Shown: piece by piece, positions 6,103-16,152 of the stretch | How the letters are laid out: each line of letters opens with the position of its first letter | Position numbering within the stretch: position 1 is the stretch's first letter | DNA from: Chromatiaceae bacterium | GTDB lineage: Bacteria > Pseudomonadota > Gammaproteobacteria > Chromatiales > Chromatiaceae | DNA: 37,766 bases | Reading direction: 5' to 3' | Assembly (NCBI GenBank): GCA_028277465.1 | Contig: JANQGF010000318.1 | Coordinates: 1-37,766 of the forward strand | Notes under the pieces: model-generated | Databases searched by the model: none | What the model was told of the DNA's origin: nothing | Seen by the model: the letters and a program-made list of their open reading frames with translations, nothing else | Made by a program: the position numbers and the translations under genes

Positions 6103-7980
6103 TCAGCTCAATCCATATGCCTGGAACCAAAGTTGGAAAACGATCAGTGATAATAGCTGATCCGTGTAATCTGCCCGGCGCAGGTAGTGGTCTTCGACCA
6201 GTCTTGTTACACGTTCTAGATTAAAAATCCCTTGGCGCTGCAAATAAGGTCCTTGAAGAAGCTCGTCCACGAGTGGACGAAGCTCCCGACGGAGCCACAC
6301 GCCGACAGGTGCCCCGAAACCTTTCTTGCGCTGCTCATAGACATAGTCCGGCAGGCGACCGCGGAAAGCTCGCTTCTGAAGGTGACGCAGCTTCATCCCC
6401 CTGATCTTGATGCGCGCTGGAGTTCGGGCGGCGAACTCGACAACCCGGTGGTCGAGAAAAGGCACCCGTGTCTCAACGGAAGCGGCCATCGTCATCTTAT
6501 CCGTAAGCATGAGGAGTTGCTCGGGCAGTGACATCTTCAGGTCGAAGTACATCATGCGGTCCAGCAGTTCACTGCCATCACATTCTTCAAAAAGGATCGA
6601 ATAATGATCGGGCACCGACCCTGCTTGACGCGCGAGTTCATCGGCTAGATTCTCGTCAAAGAGGAGCGTGTACCGTCCGTATTGCTCTTCGAGCGGCAGA
6701 TGCGCCGTCTCGAGATACGCCCGCGCAAGCCGCGACAGGTTGAGCAGACGGCTATTACGATCGACGGGCATACGGTTCAATGCCCGCAATAAGAGCCCCT
6801 GACGGACCCCCGAGGGTACCAACTTCATATAACCGGCGAGCGGTACGTTCAGGTAACGTCGATAGCCCCCGAAGAGCTCGTCCCCACCGACGCCCGAGAG
6901 CACGACCGAGACCGTATCATGGGCGAGTTCTGCCACCAGGTAAGTGACGAGGAAGGAGGAGTCAGCCACAGGTTCGTCCATTGCTGCGACCAATCTTGGC
7001 AACAGATCTTCGACGTCCGGGCGCACGAGGATCTCATGATGAGACGTTTCATAATCTCGCGAGAAGCGTCCCGCAGCTTCAAGCTCGTTATACGCCTCAA
7101 AGCCTTTGCCGAAACCGATGCTGTAGGTATTTATGGGTTTGGAATCGATCGAGTTCATTAGGTGAACGATGCCGCTCGAGTCGAATCCGCCCGAGAGAAA
7201 GGCTCCGAGTGGAACATCGGCGATCATCTGAAGACGCACACTGTCGCTAAGCAAGGCATATAAGCGTTCGGCCAGCTCGGACTCGTCTAGCGCGAATTTG
7301 TCCCGATAGCTAAGCCGCCAGTATTCCCTTTCCCGGATCTCGCCCGCCCGCGCCATGAGCCAATGCGCAGGCCGCAATTTCTTGATGCCCTTGAATAACG
7401 TGGATGGAGATGGCGTAAAGCCGTAACGCAAGAAGCCGCCTAACCCCTCGAGATCGAGCTCCGGCCGGATCTCTGGATAGGCAAGAATCGCCTTGATCTC
7501 TGACGCGAATATGAGTTTCTCGTCGTCCAAATAGTAGTAGAGCGGCTTTATACCGATGCGGTCACGAACGATCAGGAGGCTCCGCTCAACGCGATCCCAA
7601 ACCGCTAAGCCAAACATCCCGTTCAAGGTCTCGAGAAACTCAATCCCGTGCTCGGCGTAAAGATGTAAGACCACCTCGGTATCTGTGTGGGTTCGAAATC
7701 GGTGGCCAGCTCGCTCGAGCTTGGCACGCTCTTCCTTGAAGTTGTAAACCTCGCCGTTGAAGACAATGACGTAACGTCCGTCCGGAGTGAAGATTGGCTG
7801 ATGACCACCAGAAACGTCGATAATACTGAGCCGGCGCATGCCCATGCCCAAGTTTCCATCCACATGGAAACCTGCATCATCGGGACCCCGATGCACGATC
7901 CGCTCGGCCATGGCCTGAAGATCCTCCTTGACGACCTTCCGATCAGAAGCGAAGTAATAGATACCCACAATGCCACACAT
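6103..7980 (-). CDS. asnB: Asparagine-synthase-like amidotransferase, first copy
   Basis: A 625-residue glutamine-hydrolysing synthetase. Met1 is followed by Cys2 of the class II glutaminase domain (MCGIVGIYYF), with RGPDDAGFHV (31-40), NGEVYN (75-80) and RDRIGIKPLYY (139-149). The ATP-binding synthetase domain carries the SGGFDSS loop at 263-269 and SGVGGDELFGGY further on. Family members transfer glutamine nitrogen to a carboxylate. In XrtA-type polysaccharide clusters this subfamily is a standard companion and probably amidates an uronic acid or acts in protein sorting, rather than making free asparagine. ATG at 7980 is certain because Cys2 must be N-terminal. It is 42 bp downstream of the membrane GT2. 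A second, divergent copy lies at 20675-22549. Confidence 0.95.
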   Translation of the reverse strand: MCGIVGIYYFASDRKVVKEDLQAMAERIVHRGPDDAGFHVDGNLGMGMRRLSIIDVSGGHQPIFTPDGRYVIVFNGEVYNFKEERAKLERAGHRFRTHTDTEVVLHLYAEHGIEFLETLNGMFGLAVWDRVERSLLIVRDRIGIKPLYYYLDDEKLIFASEIKAILAYPEIRPELDLEGLGGFLRYGFTPSPSTLFKGIKKLRPAHWLMARAGEIREREYWRLSYRDKFALDESELAERLYALLSDSVRLQMIADVPLGAFLSGGFDSSGIVHLMNSIDSKPINTYSIGFGKGFEAYNELEAAGRFSRDYETSHHEILVRPDVEDLLPRLVAAMDEPVADSSFLVTYLVAELAHDTVSVVLSGVGGDELFGGYRRYLNVPLAGYMKLVPSGVRQGLLLRALNRMPVDRNSRLLNLSRLARAYLETAHLPLEEQYGRYTLLFDENLADELARQAGSVPDHYSILFEECDGSELLDRMMYFDLKMSLPEQLLMLTDKMTMAASVETRVPFLDHRVVEFAARTPARIKIRGMKLRHLQKRAFRGRLPDYVYEQRKKGFGAPVGVWLRRELRPLVDELLQGPYLQRQGIFNLERVTRLVEDHYLRRADYTDQLLSLIVFQLWFQAYGLS

Positions 7981-8022
7981 GAGGACTGGTCTCCGGAGAC
8001 TATTTCCGAGCTGTCACGACGG

Positions 8023-9201
8023 CTAGCGGCCAGCCGTTCGGATGTGGTCCCAGGTCACATGGCGAACGCCTCGCCACTCGTCCCACAGCCCGAGAAAACC
8101 CGCCAGGTTGATCCCATAAAAGTAGTAAAGAATCGACACCACTCGGGGCTGAGGGCGTCCCAAGCGGTCGAGCAGAGCCCCAAGCGCAGCAACCGCTACC
8201 GAGCCGTTAATCAGGAACCAGGTCCAGGGATACAGGCCTCCTTGGCCAACTAGACCCCAATTGGTCAGCCAGGCCAAGAAAATCAAAGGAAGCGCGTACC
8301 AACGGATGACCTTATGCGATACCAGCATGAAGATGAAGCGACCATGCGCACCGGGCTTCAATAAGTGACCGTACCGGCGGACTGCGCGCCAAGCCCGGTT
8401 CACTATCCGGCGCTTGCGCCGGAACTCTCGCTGCAGGGTCTCGCCAGACGCCTCGTAGCAGCGGGCCTTGGGGTTGAAGACTCCCCGGTAACCGGCCGCC
8501 ACCACCTGCAACGGATTGACGAAGTCACTGATATCGTCGTCCTCCAGCGTACGAAACAACTCACGCCGCAAGGCATAAATAGCGCCATCCCCACCAACTA
8601 CGCTGTGCACGTCCGACTCCATTCGTTTGAGAGCCAATTCAAACTGCCAGTAGAGGCCTTCCCCTTCTCCCGAGCGCCCCTTTTCTACGTCCGAGTAGAG
8701 TGCAGCACCCACGGCATAACCGACCACCGGATCGGAAAAGCAACCGACGAGCTCTTTGAGCGCGTTGCGCTCGTACATCGAATTGGCGTCCGAGAAGACA
8801 ATGATCTGACCAGCAGCCGAAGCGACTGCTTGATTCAGCGCCGCCGATTTCCCGCGCCGCTCTGGCTGGCGAACGAGCTTCACACGCCCGGTCCTATCCC
8901 CGATGGAACGAACAATATCATCCGTGTCATCGGAACTCGCATCGGAGGCAACGATTATCTCCAATAGATCCTCCGGATAATCCGACTCGAGTGCGTTAGC
9001 CAGCTTAGGCCCGATGATCGTTTCTTCATTGAAGGCCGAGATAACTATAGTCAAACGTGGAAGCTCCCGACTCGAATACTCCATGTTTCGTTTCATTGGG
9101 CTCCACTTAGCAAGCACGCGCAGGAGGATCGGATAAATCAGATACGGATATATGACGAGGAAGGATGTCACAGCGAAAATCATCGTGAGCACTAGAACCA
9201 T
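8023..9201 (-). CDS. Membrane glycosyltransferase, family GT2
   Basis: A 392-residue protein. An N-terminal membrane segment (residues ~3-25) precedes a GT-A domain with VISAFNEE, ASDASSDDTDD, FSDANSMYE (DxD-like) and the KRRIVNRAWRA segment that stands where processive GT2 enzymes have QxxRW. Two or three C-terminal membrane helices follow (residues ~295-360). It probably adds sugars to the growing polysaccharide at the cytoplasmic face of the inner membrane. It starts at ATG 9201 and follows the ligase gene by only 7 bp, so the two are probably cotranscribed. Donor and acceptor are unknown. Confidence 0.92.
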   Translation of the reverse strand: MVLVLTMIFAVTSFLVIYPYLIYPILLRVLAKWSPMKRNMEYSSRELPRLTIVISAFNEETIIGPKLANALESDYPEDLLEIIVASDASSDDTDDIVRSIGDRTGRVKLVRQPERRGKSAALNQAVASAAGQIIVFSDANSMYERNALKELVGCFSDPVVGYAVGAALYSDVEKGRSGEGEGLYWQFELALKRMESDVHSVVGGDGAIYALRRELFRTLEDDDISDFVNPLQVVAAGYRGVFNPKARCYEASGETLQREFRRKRRIVNRAWRAVRRYGHLLKPGAHGRFIFMLVSHKVIRWYALPLIFLAWLTNWGLVGQGGLYPWTWFLINGSVAVAALGALLDRLGRPQPRVVSILYYFYGINLAGFLGLWDEWRGVRHVTWDHIRTAGR

Positions 9202-9208
9202 GATTGCA

Positions 9209-10627
9209 TCACCTTTTACTCGAAGTGCGCCCGCTCGCGACCGGCGCTAAAAGACCCGATGAATCGTTCACAGTCTGCTCCAACCGTTCGCTGAACGATC
9301 CCCGAGACGATAATCCTGCGTTTGTTCTCCGGACACGCGATTGGCCCGACGTCTTTCTCTCGATGCCACTCTGATTCGCCTCCATGACTGCCACGATCGC
9401 CGCGATCCAGATCACGATCTCTGCTTTTGCCATGTTAGCAAACTGCCCGTTAATCCAATAAACCACCAAAGCCGTACCGAGCGCCGCAACAAGTGCCAAT
9501 GCTTGCACCGAGACGTCGTCAATATGCCGCCTCCTCAAACGAAGAATCGCGCGTGTGATCTGAATGTGAAACATCGCAATGAGCACTATACCGATCACTC
9601 CATGATCCACCAAGATCGCCATCACGGTGTTGTGTGCTGACCGAACCGCCTTACCATCCTTTGCGGTCAAGAGATACGAAGGCATATATTGCGGGCTGAG
9701 CAGATCATTTCCTCGGTGCCCCACTCCCAAAGGATGATCAAGAAACATCCGAAGATTCGCCTCGGCGATATCCAACCGCGAAGCGGCACTTGCTTCCATC
9801 ATACCGGTGTCATCCGCCGGTTTGATCGTCGACATCCGCTCCCAGAACTCATCGTCCGCAACAATGAAGACCAAGACAACGCCAAGCCCCAGATATGGAA
9901 AAATGCGCTTTCTAAATGATGGCGGCACCAAGAGCATTGCCATCGGAGCTGCTCCAACGAGACCGACGAAAGCCCCCCTTGTTTGCATCAAGATAATCGA
10001 ATTCACAATAAAGGGTATCGCAAGAAAAGAGATCCACCTCTCCCATTTCGCGAAGAACAGGAAGAAGAAACCGGCAAAGGCGAGAGCGGTCGACACATGC
10101 ATCGACGCAAACGCCGAGCCGGCCACGTCTCCGGTCCCAATGGTCTCTAGTCGCCCACCCGAGTGAGTCTGCCACGCCAAATAACCCCAGTAGAAACAAC
10201 CCAGAATGTGTGCCACGAGGAACTGTCGGATTCTCTTGGAGTCATCGAGCGCCGCATAAACCAGTGCGAACATAACCACGTACTTGGTGAAAAGGGTGGC
10301 AAAGAACAGATGATATCCTGGACCCAAGGCGACTGGGGTCTGCAACCAAAGCCAAAGCGTGAAGACGATCAGGACTCGCGAGCTAGCATGTCGGTGCCAC
10401 GGCACCCGATCCTTCGAACCTGGATAGACGACGACTGCCGCCATGGTCACGATAGCCGACAAGAGCGACCAGCGCAGGTTCGGTAGGCTCTCACCCCACC
10501 ACGCGGTATCTGGCCCCATATAGAAAGCCAGCATGTAAGCGAAGAGCCCGAAGATCGGATGTCTTACAAATGCCAACCCTGCAAAAGCAAAGAACGCCCC
10601 TACAAAGAACAGAGCTGTCAGGCTCAC
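9209..10627 (-). CDS. O-antigen-ligase-like membrane protein, XrtA-associated type
   Basis: A 472-residue polytopic membrane protein with roughly ten hydrophobic segments. The N-terminal FGLFAYMLAFYMGPDTAWW and LPNLRWSLLSA stretch resembles the putative O-glycosylation ligases of exosortase A systems (DUF5935/TIGR03097-like). The periplasmic Wzy_C signature is visible as SAHNTVMAILVDHGVIG near residues 335-350. Such proteins join or polymerise glycan units on the periplasmic side. The start is GTG at 10627; no ATG near the beginning would keep the first helix. The C-terminal ~60 residues are polar and cytoplasmic-looking. Whether it polymerises or ligates cannot be read from the sequence. Confidence 0.88.
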   Translation of the reverse strand: MSLTALFFVGAFFAFAGLAFVRHPIFGLFAYMLAFYMGPDTAWWGESLPNLRWSLLSAIVTMAAVVVYPGSKDRVPWHRHASSRVLIVFTLWLWLQTPVALGPGYHLFFATLFTKYVVMFALVYAALDDSKRIRQFLVAHILGCFYWGYLAWQTHSGGRLETIGTGDVAGSAFASMHVSTALAFAGFFFLFFAKWERWISFLAIPFIVNSIILMQTRGAFVGLVGAAPMAMLLVPPSFRKRIFPYLGLGVVLVFIVADDEFWERMSTIKPADDTGMMEASAASRLDIAEANLRMFLDHPLGVGHRGNDLLSPQYMPSYLLTAKDGKAVRSAHNTVMAILVDHGVIGIVLIAMFHIQITRAILRLRRRHIDDVSVQALALVAALGTALVVYWINGQFANMAKAEIVIWIAAIVAVMEANQSGIERKTSGQSRVRRTNAGLSSRGSFSERLEQTVNDSSGLLAPVASGRTSSKR

Positions 10628-10738
10628 GTCGCGATTTAGCCCTCTCGTTTAGCGGTCGGCATTTCCAGTTCGCCCTTGACCCTCAGGCTGGCGAGACCTC
10701 GTGATGGCAGTCACCGACTGGAATCAGAGACCAAGAGA

Positions 10739-11656
10739 TCACGACTCCATACGCTGGATGATGCGTGCCACTTGTTGCCCGGAGACGAAGAAGGAGACGA
10801 TAAGAAATGAGGCGTACTTTAGCGAGAAGCGATACTTGAGTGACTGCCAAATAGATACACGCCCTGCAGCGAACTCGTTGATCGCCATCTGGTGCAGACC
10901 CAAGTAAGCTAAGCGTGATCCATAGAGCGTCGGACAGCTTGTCTGCAACCCCACCCCGAACTCCTCAATGAAGCGGCGGAGCGCAAGCGTCGTATAAGTC
11001 AATTGTTTAATTCGAACGCTCAGATCGCAGAGCCGATCGCCTCCGTGTTCGCGATACTTGAGGCAGAGAGTCGTTGGGGAATAATAGGCTCTGTGAGTCC
11101 GGTGAATTCGCAGCCAAAGCAGACTTTCATGGGCTCTAAGCTCTTCATCAAAGCGGTTATTCTCCAGAGCAATGCGACGAAAGACTAACCAGAAATCACC
11201 TCGAACGCGGCCGCACAAGTAATCTTCAAACTCGATCAACCCATCCGACACTGGCATAGATCCGCTCTTGTGTCCGGCCTCCACATCCCGACAATCAAAC
11301 CAAAGGATGTCCACCCCGGCGGCTGCCGAATCTTCGAATTTGGCGATTACGCATGACAGAGCGCCTGGTACGAGTTCATCATCGTCGTCAAGAATCGCCA
11401 CATAGTCCCCGTTCGCCAGATCGAAACCACGATTCCGAGCCCTTAGCACGCCTCCATTCTCCGACATTCTCACATACTGAATCCTCGCATCCTCCAGTTT
11501 CTCCACGAGCTTCTGGGTGCCATCTTGAGAGGCGTCGTCCACGATGATAAGCTCGAAATTCTGATATCCACCATCAAACACACTTTGAACCGCACGGGGA
11601 AGCAATTCACACCGATTGTAGGTGGTCAGTATGATGCTGATCATGGGCCTATTCAT
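10739..11656 (-). CDS. Glycosyltransferase, family GT2
   Basis: A 305-residue soluble GT-A enzyme. It has the N-terminal MISIILTTYNR, ELIIVDDASQDGT near residue 40, and AILDDDDELVP near residue 90 carrying the DxD metal site. A His-rich segment (RIHRTHRAYY) and a C-terminal hydrophobic stretch follow. The frame opens at a GTG (11662), but the ATG at 11656 two codons on, or the ATG at 11644, is a more likely start. It transfers a sugar to the growing lipid-linked glycan; which sugar is unknown. The stop is about 110 bp before the ligase gene. Confidence 0.9.
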   Translation of the reverse strand: MNRPMISIILTTYNRCELLPRAVQSVFDGGYQNFELIIVDDASQDGTQKLVEKLEDARIQYVRMSENGGVLRARNRGFDLANGDYVAILDDDDELVPGALSCVIAKFEDSAAAGVDILWFDCRDVEAGHKSGSMPVSDGLIEFEDYLCGRVRGDFWLVFRRIALENNRFDEELRAHESLLWLRIHRTHRAYYSPTTLCLKYREHGGDRLCDLSVRIKQLTYTTLALRRFIEEFGVGLQTSCPTLYGSRLAYLGLHQMAINEFAAGRVSIWQSLKYRFSLKYASFLIVSFFVSGQQVARIIQRMES

Positions 11657-11695
11657 AAGCACTTGCTCTCGAATTCATAGGTCCTGCATTCCGAC

Positions 11696-13045
11696 TCAAC
11701 CCTTGAGCATGATCTCCCTAACTCGGTTCGACAAATAGCTATTCTCGTATTGGTGCAATCTTCCGGGATTGACACATCGGCTTCTGCCCGATTTCCAGTC
11801 CTCGTAGAGGACGAGGATCGCAGCCTTGATGGATTGCACACTGTCTTCGGCGACATACCCGAGATCAAGCTCTTTCACCATATTCGCGGTTGCGCTCCCT
11901 GTCTCGGCGATTGCGAGCACAGGAAGCGAGAGTGACATATACTCGTAGAGTTTACGCGGCACCTGAAGCGGGAAACCAATCTGGATGAGCAGGAGGGCAC
12001 TCGCTTCCGCCTGAATACTTAATACGTGGTCATGTGACACGCGTGGCGTGATTGCGACGACGTTTTTCAATAGCTCTGATCGCAGCTCCGACTGGATCTC
12101 CTGGTTGGCGATCGACAGACCACCAACAAGTTGGACCCGAAATCGGTCGGGAGGGATGGCCCCGCTCTTCACGAGCGCAACAATCGCTCTGAGAAGGTTT
12201 AACGGATTTCTGGAGGTATACAGAGTCCCGGCGTGTACCAGGGTAAAACAACCGTCGGAACGGCTCCGAGAGGACAAGAGATGCTCGAAACCGTTGGTGA
12301 CCGTGGTGAATCGACTTGCATCGAGCTTGGGATAGCGGGCCAAGAAATCCTGCCTGAGACGCTCCGTGTTAGCAATGACGGTGCTCGACATCCTCACGCA
12401 GACTGCTTCCATCTTTCGCTGCAACCACCGGGAAAAAGGGGACTTGCCAGCGAGATTCGGGTTACTGACCCAGGGATCACGGAAATCCAGGAGGAGGCGA
12501 ACGCCGCACAGCTTGTGCAGTATCGCCGCCGCAATCAACCCACTCCATGGACCACCCGTCGCGTAGATGACGTCCACGGAACGACTCTTGGCGATACGAT
12601 AACCGCGTCTGACGGCATCCGGCACCCAACCAACATGCTCGTCTGGGCAGGACAGCAAGTCTGTTATCGCATCCGTGAAGCGCCGCAGCCCCCCCCTCCC
12701 AGGTCTTGCGCCTGCCTTCGTCGGTGATAACCCCTCATTGTCGCGAGACATCGCGCGAACAGGGCCCCCGGTCTTGCGTCGCCAGCCCTCCCTGAGATCC
12801 AAGAGCAGCTGCAGTGGCCTCATCGCCGAAGCCCTGACAAGGCGAATGCGGGGATGAATCTCACTGCATAATTCTCTATCAATCGAAGCGGAGGCGACAA
12901 AACATGCCTCTGATACGGTGACAATCGTGACCTCGTCACCCTGTTTGGCCCAATTGTTGGCAAAGTACAGGGTACGATACGTCCCACTGCCAGCATCCGG
13001 TGGAAAAACGTAGGCGAAGACCAGAATGCTCAAGCTCTGTTGCAT
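11696..13045 (-). CDS. Glycosyltransferase, family GT4
   Basis: A 449-residue GT-B enzyme beginning MQQSLSILVFAYVFPPDAGSG, the typical N-terminal strand of WcaI-like GT4 proteins, followed by TYRTLYFANNWA. The donor-binding half includes ATGGPWSGL, LVHAGTLYTSRNP and RKLYEYMSLSLPVLA, where the family's E-x7-E region lies. ATG at 13045 is chosen over the frame opening at 13297 because the upstream 84 codons overlap the preceding gene and show no family similarity. It lies 88 bp after the preceding GT4 stop (13134). The sugar transferred is unknown. Confidence 0.9.
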   Translation of the reverse strand: MQQSLSILVFAYVFPPDAGSGTYRTLYFANNWAKQGDEVTIVTVSEACFVASASIDRELCSEIHPRIRLVRASAMRPLQLLLDLREGWRRKTGGPVRAMSRDNEGLSPTKAGARPGRGGLRRFTDAITDLLSCPDEHVGWVPDAVRRGYRIAKSRSVDVIYATGGPWSGLIAAAILHKLCGVRLLLDFRDPWVSNPNLAGKSPFSRWLQRKMEAVCVRMSSTVIANTERLRQDFLARYPKLDASRFTTVTNGFEHLLSSRSRSDGCFTLVHAGTLYTSRNPLNLLRAIVALVKSGAIPPDRFRVQLVGGLSIANQEIQSELRSELLKNVVAITPRVSHDHVLSIQAEASALLLIQIGFPLQVPRKLYEYMSLSLPVLAIAETGSATANMVKELDLGYVAEDSVQSIKAAILVLYEDWKSGRSRCVNPGRLHQYENSYLSNRVREIMLKG

Positions 13046-13133
13046 AGGCGTCGCCCAATCCCCATTTCTCTCTCCCCGGGAGAGACCAAGTCGGAGCGCC
13101 GACGGCGGACGCTCGGCCAACCAGGGCTCCTCG

Positions 13134-14354
13134 TCATACCTCAGGCCAACCACGGGATCTCGCAACAGCCAAAAGACGGGCGTTACACTCCTGGGCAACC
13201 GTTCCCCAGGTACGTCGTCGTCCATGTTCCGAAATGGAACCTCGATCCCAAGATCGCACAAGCGCGGCTGCAATCCCGTTCGCGATCCCCTCGACATCTC
13301 GACTGGATAGGATGCCTATGTCTCGACTATCAATGACATCGGGATTGCCTCCAACGGGTGTGGTTACACAAGGGAGACCGCAGGCGATTGCCTCCAGCAG
13401 GACATTCGCCGAGCCCTCTCGTGCGGTTGGCAGGCAGAAGACATCGGCCGCCCCGTACCAATACTTGAGCATCGATGGCTCCTGAGCACCAACGAGATGC
13501 ACGCGTCCAAGTATGTCGTACCGCACAGCTGCGTCTCGAATCGCGGGACCTGCATCCGCCTCGTGGTCGGGCGATCCTACGATATAGACAGAAAGGTCTC
13601 GAAAACGCGAAGCCAGTCGACCGACAGCCTCTACCAATAGTGAATGACCCTTCGATTCATGAAGCCTGCCTACCGACAAGATGATACGCCCTTCTCCCGC
13701 CAACCCGAGTCGGGCGCGAGCGACCTCGCGATCGACCAGAGTGAAAGCATCAGCGTTGATCCCGTTGCCAATGACGGCAACCTTCGAATCGTGTATACCT
13801 GAGGAGACGACGATCTCCTTCAACTCGCTGGACAAGGCGATCACGAGATCCGCCTCTTGGAGGGCCCAGCGAATCCAAGGCCGACGCCAATACTGGTGCA
13901 GAAAGACGTTAATGTCGTCGCCGCGCACCGTCACAGCGAATGGCACGTTTAAGAGTTTGGCCAAGATCGCCGCTGCGACACCATCCGGGTAGGCCCAGTG
14001 AGCGTCAATCAGGTCGAAGCGAAACCCACGACGGAGCTTGCGCAACCACAAGGAACACCCAGCCGCCAACAGAACTCCATCAGCTGCCTTGAACACCCTT
14101 GGTATGACGGGAAACCGTGGATGATCGACGACAATTCCGTTTTGGTGCTCCAAGCGTGGAACCCGAGAGAAGCGATAATAACGTTCGCCAAGGACCCGGA
14201 TCCGAGGGAACCAAGGCACAGGAGCAACCACCTGCAGATCGACCAACTTCGCCAGTTCAACGATTCGCTCCCTGACGAAGAGACCATGCGACGGCTGTTC
14301 CCGATTCGGAAAGAGGGTTGTGAACGTAAGGACCTTCGGTCGTTGCGTCGTCAC
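13134..14354 (-). CDS. Glycosyltransferase, family GT4
   Basis: A 406-residue GT-B enzyme with LTFTTLFPNREQPSHG at the N-terminus, IDAHWAYPDG near 115, TVRGDDINVF near 140, GNGINADAF, ILSVGRLHESKGH near 225 and REGSANVLLEAIACGLP near 310, which contains the E-x7-E donor-binding motif. It should act on the lipid-linked glycan in the cytoplasm. ATG at 14354 follows the NodB deacetylase stop by 6 bp, indicating cotranscription. It is well conserved and complete; specificity is unassigned. Confidence 0.93.
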   Translation of the reverse strand: MTTQRPKVLTFTTLFPNREQPSHGLFVRERIVELAKLVDLQVVAPVPWFPRIRVLGERYYRFSRVPRLEHQNGIVVDHPRFPVIPRVFKAADGVLLAAGCSLWLRKLRRGFRFDLIDAHWAYPDGVAAAILAKLLNVPFAVTVRGDDINVFLHQYWRRPWIRWALQEADLVIALSSELKEIVVSSGIHDSKVAVIGNGINADAFTLVDREVARARLGLAGEGRIILSVGRLHESKGHSLLVEAVGRLASRFRDLSVYIVGSPDHEADAGPAIRDAAVRYDILGRVHLVGAQEPSMLKYWYGAADVFCLPTAREGSANVLLEAIACGLPCVTTPVGGNPDVIDSRDIGILSSRDVEGIANGIAAALVRSWDRGSISEHGRRRTWGTVAQECNARLLAVARSRGWPEV

Positions 14355-14360
14355 GTGATG

Positions 14361-15371
14361 TCAGCGTCGGTGCAACAGATGTCGAAGAGTGCGCTGCAAC
14401 CCAGAAACATGAAACCGGAAAACCGCCATGTCACCGCGATCCGGGATTGGAACCCGCGGGAGCTCGTACATCGAACGACTCGCGTCCAGTGCTCCCGAGA
14501 CTTGCGTAAAGGCGCATTCATATCCCGCCTTCTCTAGCGCAAGCGCATCGGATTCCCGGAAATCGCCTCGTGCCCCATTCGGATACGCGAAGCACCAGCA
14601 GCTTTCGCCCGTCTCTGCTTCGATGCGCTCTTTACTCCGGCCGAGCTCGCCCTCCACCTCCCGCGGTGACACAGCTGCCAAAATCTGATGGCTGGTCGTA
14701 TGCGAACCGATCGTATTGCCCGCCAACACCAATTCCCGGACCTGATCCCAACTCATCGAGCCGTAGATACACTGATCCTCCTTCGATTCCTTAGTGCACC
14801 CAAACGCCTGCTCCAGCTCATCCAGGATCTCCGACTGGCGCCCACTCGGAAGCGATTTGAAGTATCGACGGATCGAACTCGGAGATGAGATCGACGCTGA
14901 GCCCATCCATCGATCAATGTACTTGCCTATCTCCGCCCAGGAAACGGAAGACGTCAACCGGTCGAGTCGGTCGAACCAAAACGATGGCGCCGTCCTTCCC
15001 ACGAACCCGGTCGTCACGAAAAACACCGCCTTCAACCCATAGCGTTCGAGTATCGGCCAAGCATATAGATAGTTGTTCTCATAGCCGTCGTCAAAAGTGA
15101 TCGCCAAAGGATATCTCGGTGCGCGAATCGATCCCTCAATCACCCCCCGCAATTGGGCGCCCGCTAGAACCCTGAAGCGACTTGCGAGGAAAGCGATCTG
15201 CCGCTCGAACTCATCTGTGAACAAGGTATTCGGTGGGCGCTTTTCGTTTCCGGCGCAGCTTCGCGGAATGACTCTATGATAGGTAACGACCACAAGTCTT
15301 CTTCGCTGCAAGTATTCACTTATCCAGAACGCCCCAGTGACCCAAAGCAAGAAGAGAGTCAATCTCTTCAT
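14361..15371 (-). CDS. Polysaccharide deacetylase (NodB domain)
   Basis: A 336-residue protein from ATG at 15371; the longer frame to 15668 overlaps the methyltransferase gene and is rejected. A hydrophobic N-terminus (KRLTLFLLWVTGAFWIS) probably anchors or exports it. NodB motifs are visible: VVVTYHRV, ITFDDGYENN (catalytic Asp and metal Asp), GSHTTSHQI (metal-binding H-x3-H) and FAYPNGARGDF. Family enzymes remove N- or O-acetyl groups from amino sugars. In this cluster it may trim acetylated residues of the polymer or of its lipid-linked precursor. It lies 43 bp after the methyltransferase stop. Confidence 0.92.
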   Translation of the reverse strand: MKRLTLFLLWVTGAFWISEYLQRRRLVVVTYHRVIPRSCAGNEKRPPNTLFTDEFERQIAFLASRFRVLAGAQLRGVIEGSIRAPRYPLAITFDDGYENNYLYAWPILERYGLKAVFFVTTGFVGRTAPSFWFDRLDRLTSSVSWAEIGKYIDRWMGSASISSPSSIRRYFKSLPSGRQSEILDELEQAFGCTKESKEDQCIYGSMSWDQVRELVLAGNTIGSHTTSHQILAAVSPREVEGELGRSKERIEAETGESCWCFAYPNGARGDFRESDALALEKAGYECAFTQVSGALDASRSMYELPRVPIPDRGDMAVFRFHVSGLQRTLRHLLHRR

Positions 15372-15414
15372 CGCACCAGACACATTCGAGAGAAGCCCAG
15401 GTTCACCCGAAGAC

Positions 15415-16152
15415 TCACCCGCTGCATAGACTGTCTTCATCGTCGACTTCAAACCGACTATCTGAACCGACCTCGTAGATTCCACATGAATAGTTCGGGT
15501 AGTAATGCGCCTGATGTATCCGCCTAATCCCGACATATTCCGGTCGATCGATGATACGCTCGAAGTGCACTTTATTAAAATAAACGATGTAGATCGTGCG
15601 TGGCCACCGCTTATGAGAAACCAAGATGTTCTTGACCACCTGCTCCAAGGTGTCACCAAGAAACGCATTGAAACAATAGATCAGGTTAATCTCTTCCCCA
15701 ACCTCATACTCCCTCGCATTGCATTGCAGCACTTCCACGGCGCCCGCCTTCTTGTGTCGCATGCGCTCGATATTCGCCCTGGCCACACGATTCAAATTCT
15801 CTGACATATCCACACCCACTACCCTTCTGAACGGAAAGGTGGCGGCCACGACGATCGCCCTACCTTTCCCAGAGCCATAGTCCAAAAATGAGACATCTGA
15901 CACCGCCAAGGGTATCCGTCGAAGCACCGAAAAAAGGGCGTGATAGCCCATTGGCGTATACTCGATTGAGTCTTCGTTATGGATCCCAAGACTCGACAAT
16001 TCCACCATGCCACTCGTCCGGACACCCAGACGGCGCTCCCAATATTGGTTGACCAGGCGATAATGCACCTCCTGGACGAAGCGTCTAAAACCGTATTCAC
16101 GGATAAAGGCGACACCATTCTCTAGCGTTGCGCCAAGCGACTTCTCTGTCAC
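15415..16152 (-). CDS. SAM-dependent methyltransferase, class I
   Basis: A 245-residue protein with SAM motif I FLDYGSGKGRA near residue 90, an acidic motif II region VVGVDMSENLN and a motif IV-like INLIYCFNAFLGD. The start is GTG at 16152, overlapping the TGA of the upstream GT4 as GTGA, a translational-coupling arrangement. Similar proteins in polysaccharide clusters O-methylate sugars, though the substrate here is unknown. The C-terminal HAQYYPNYSCGIYEV-like segment (HQAHYYPNYSCGIYEVG) is typical of this small family. Confidence 0.88.
   Translation of the reverse strand: MTEKSLGATLENGVAFIREYGFRRFVQEVHYRLVNQYWERRLGVRTSGMVELSSLGIHNEDSIEYTPMGYHALFSVLRRIPLAVSDVSFLDYGSGKGRAIVVAATFPFRRVVGVDMSENLNRVARANIERMRHKKAGAVEVLQCNAREYEVGEEINLIYCFNAFLGDTLEQVVKNILVSHKRWPRTIYIVYFNKVHFERIIDRPEYVGIRRIHQAHYYPNYSCGIYEVGSDSRFEVDDEDSLCSG

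Noticed and set aside
15372-15668. Upstream extension of the NodB deacetylase frame
   Set aside because: It overlaps the methyltransferase gene; the hydrophobic N-terminus and NodB similarity begin after ATG 15371.
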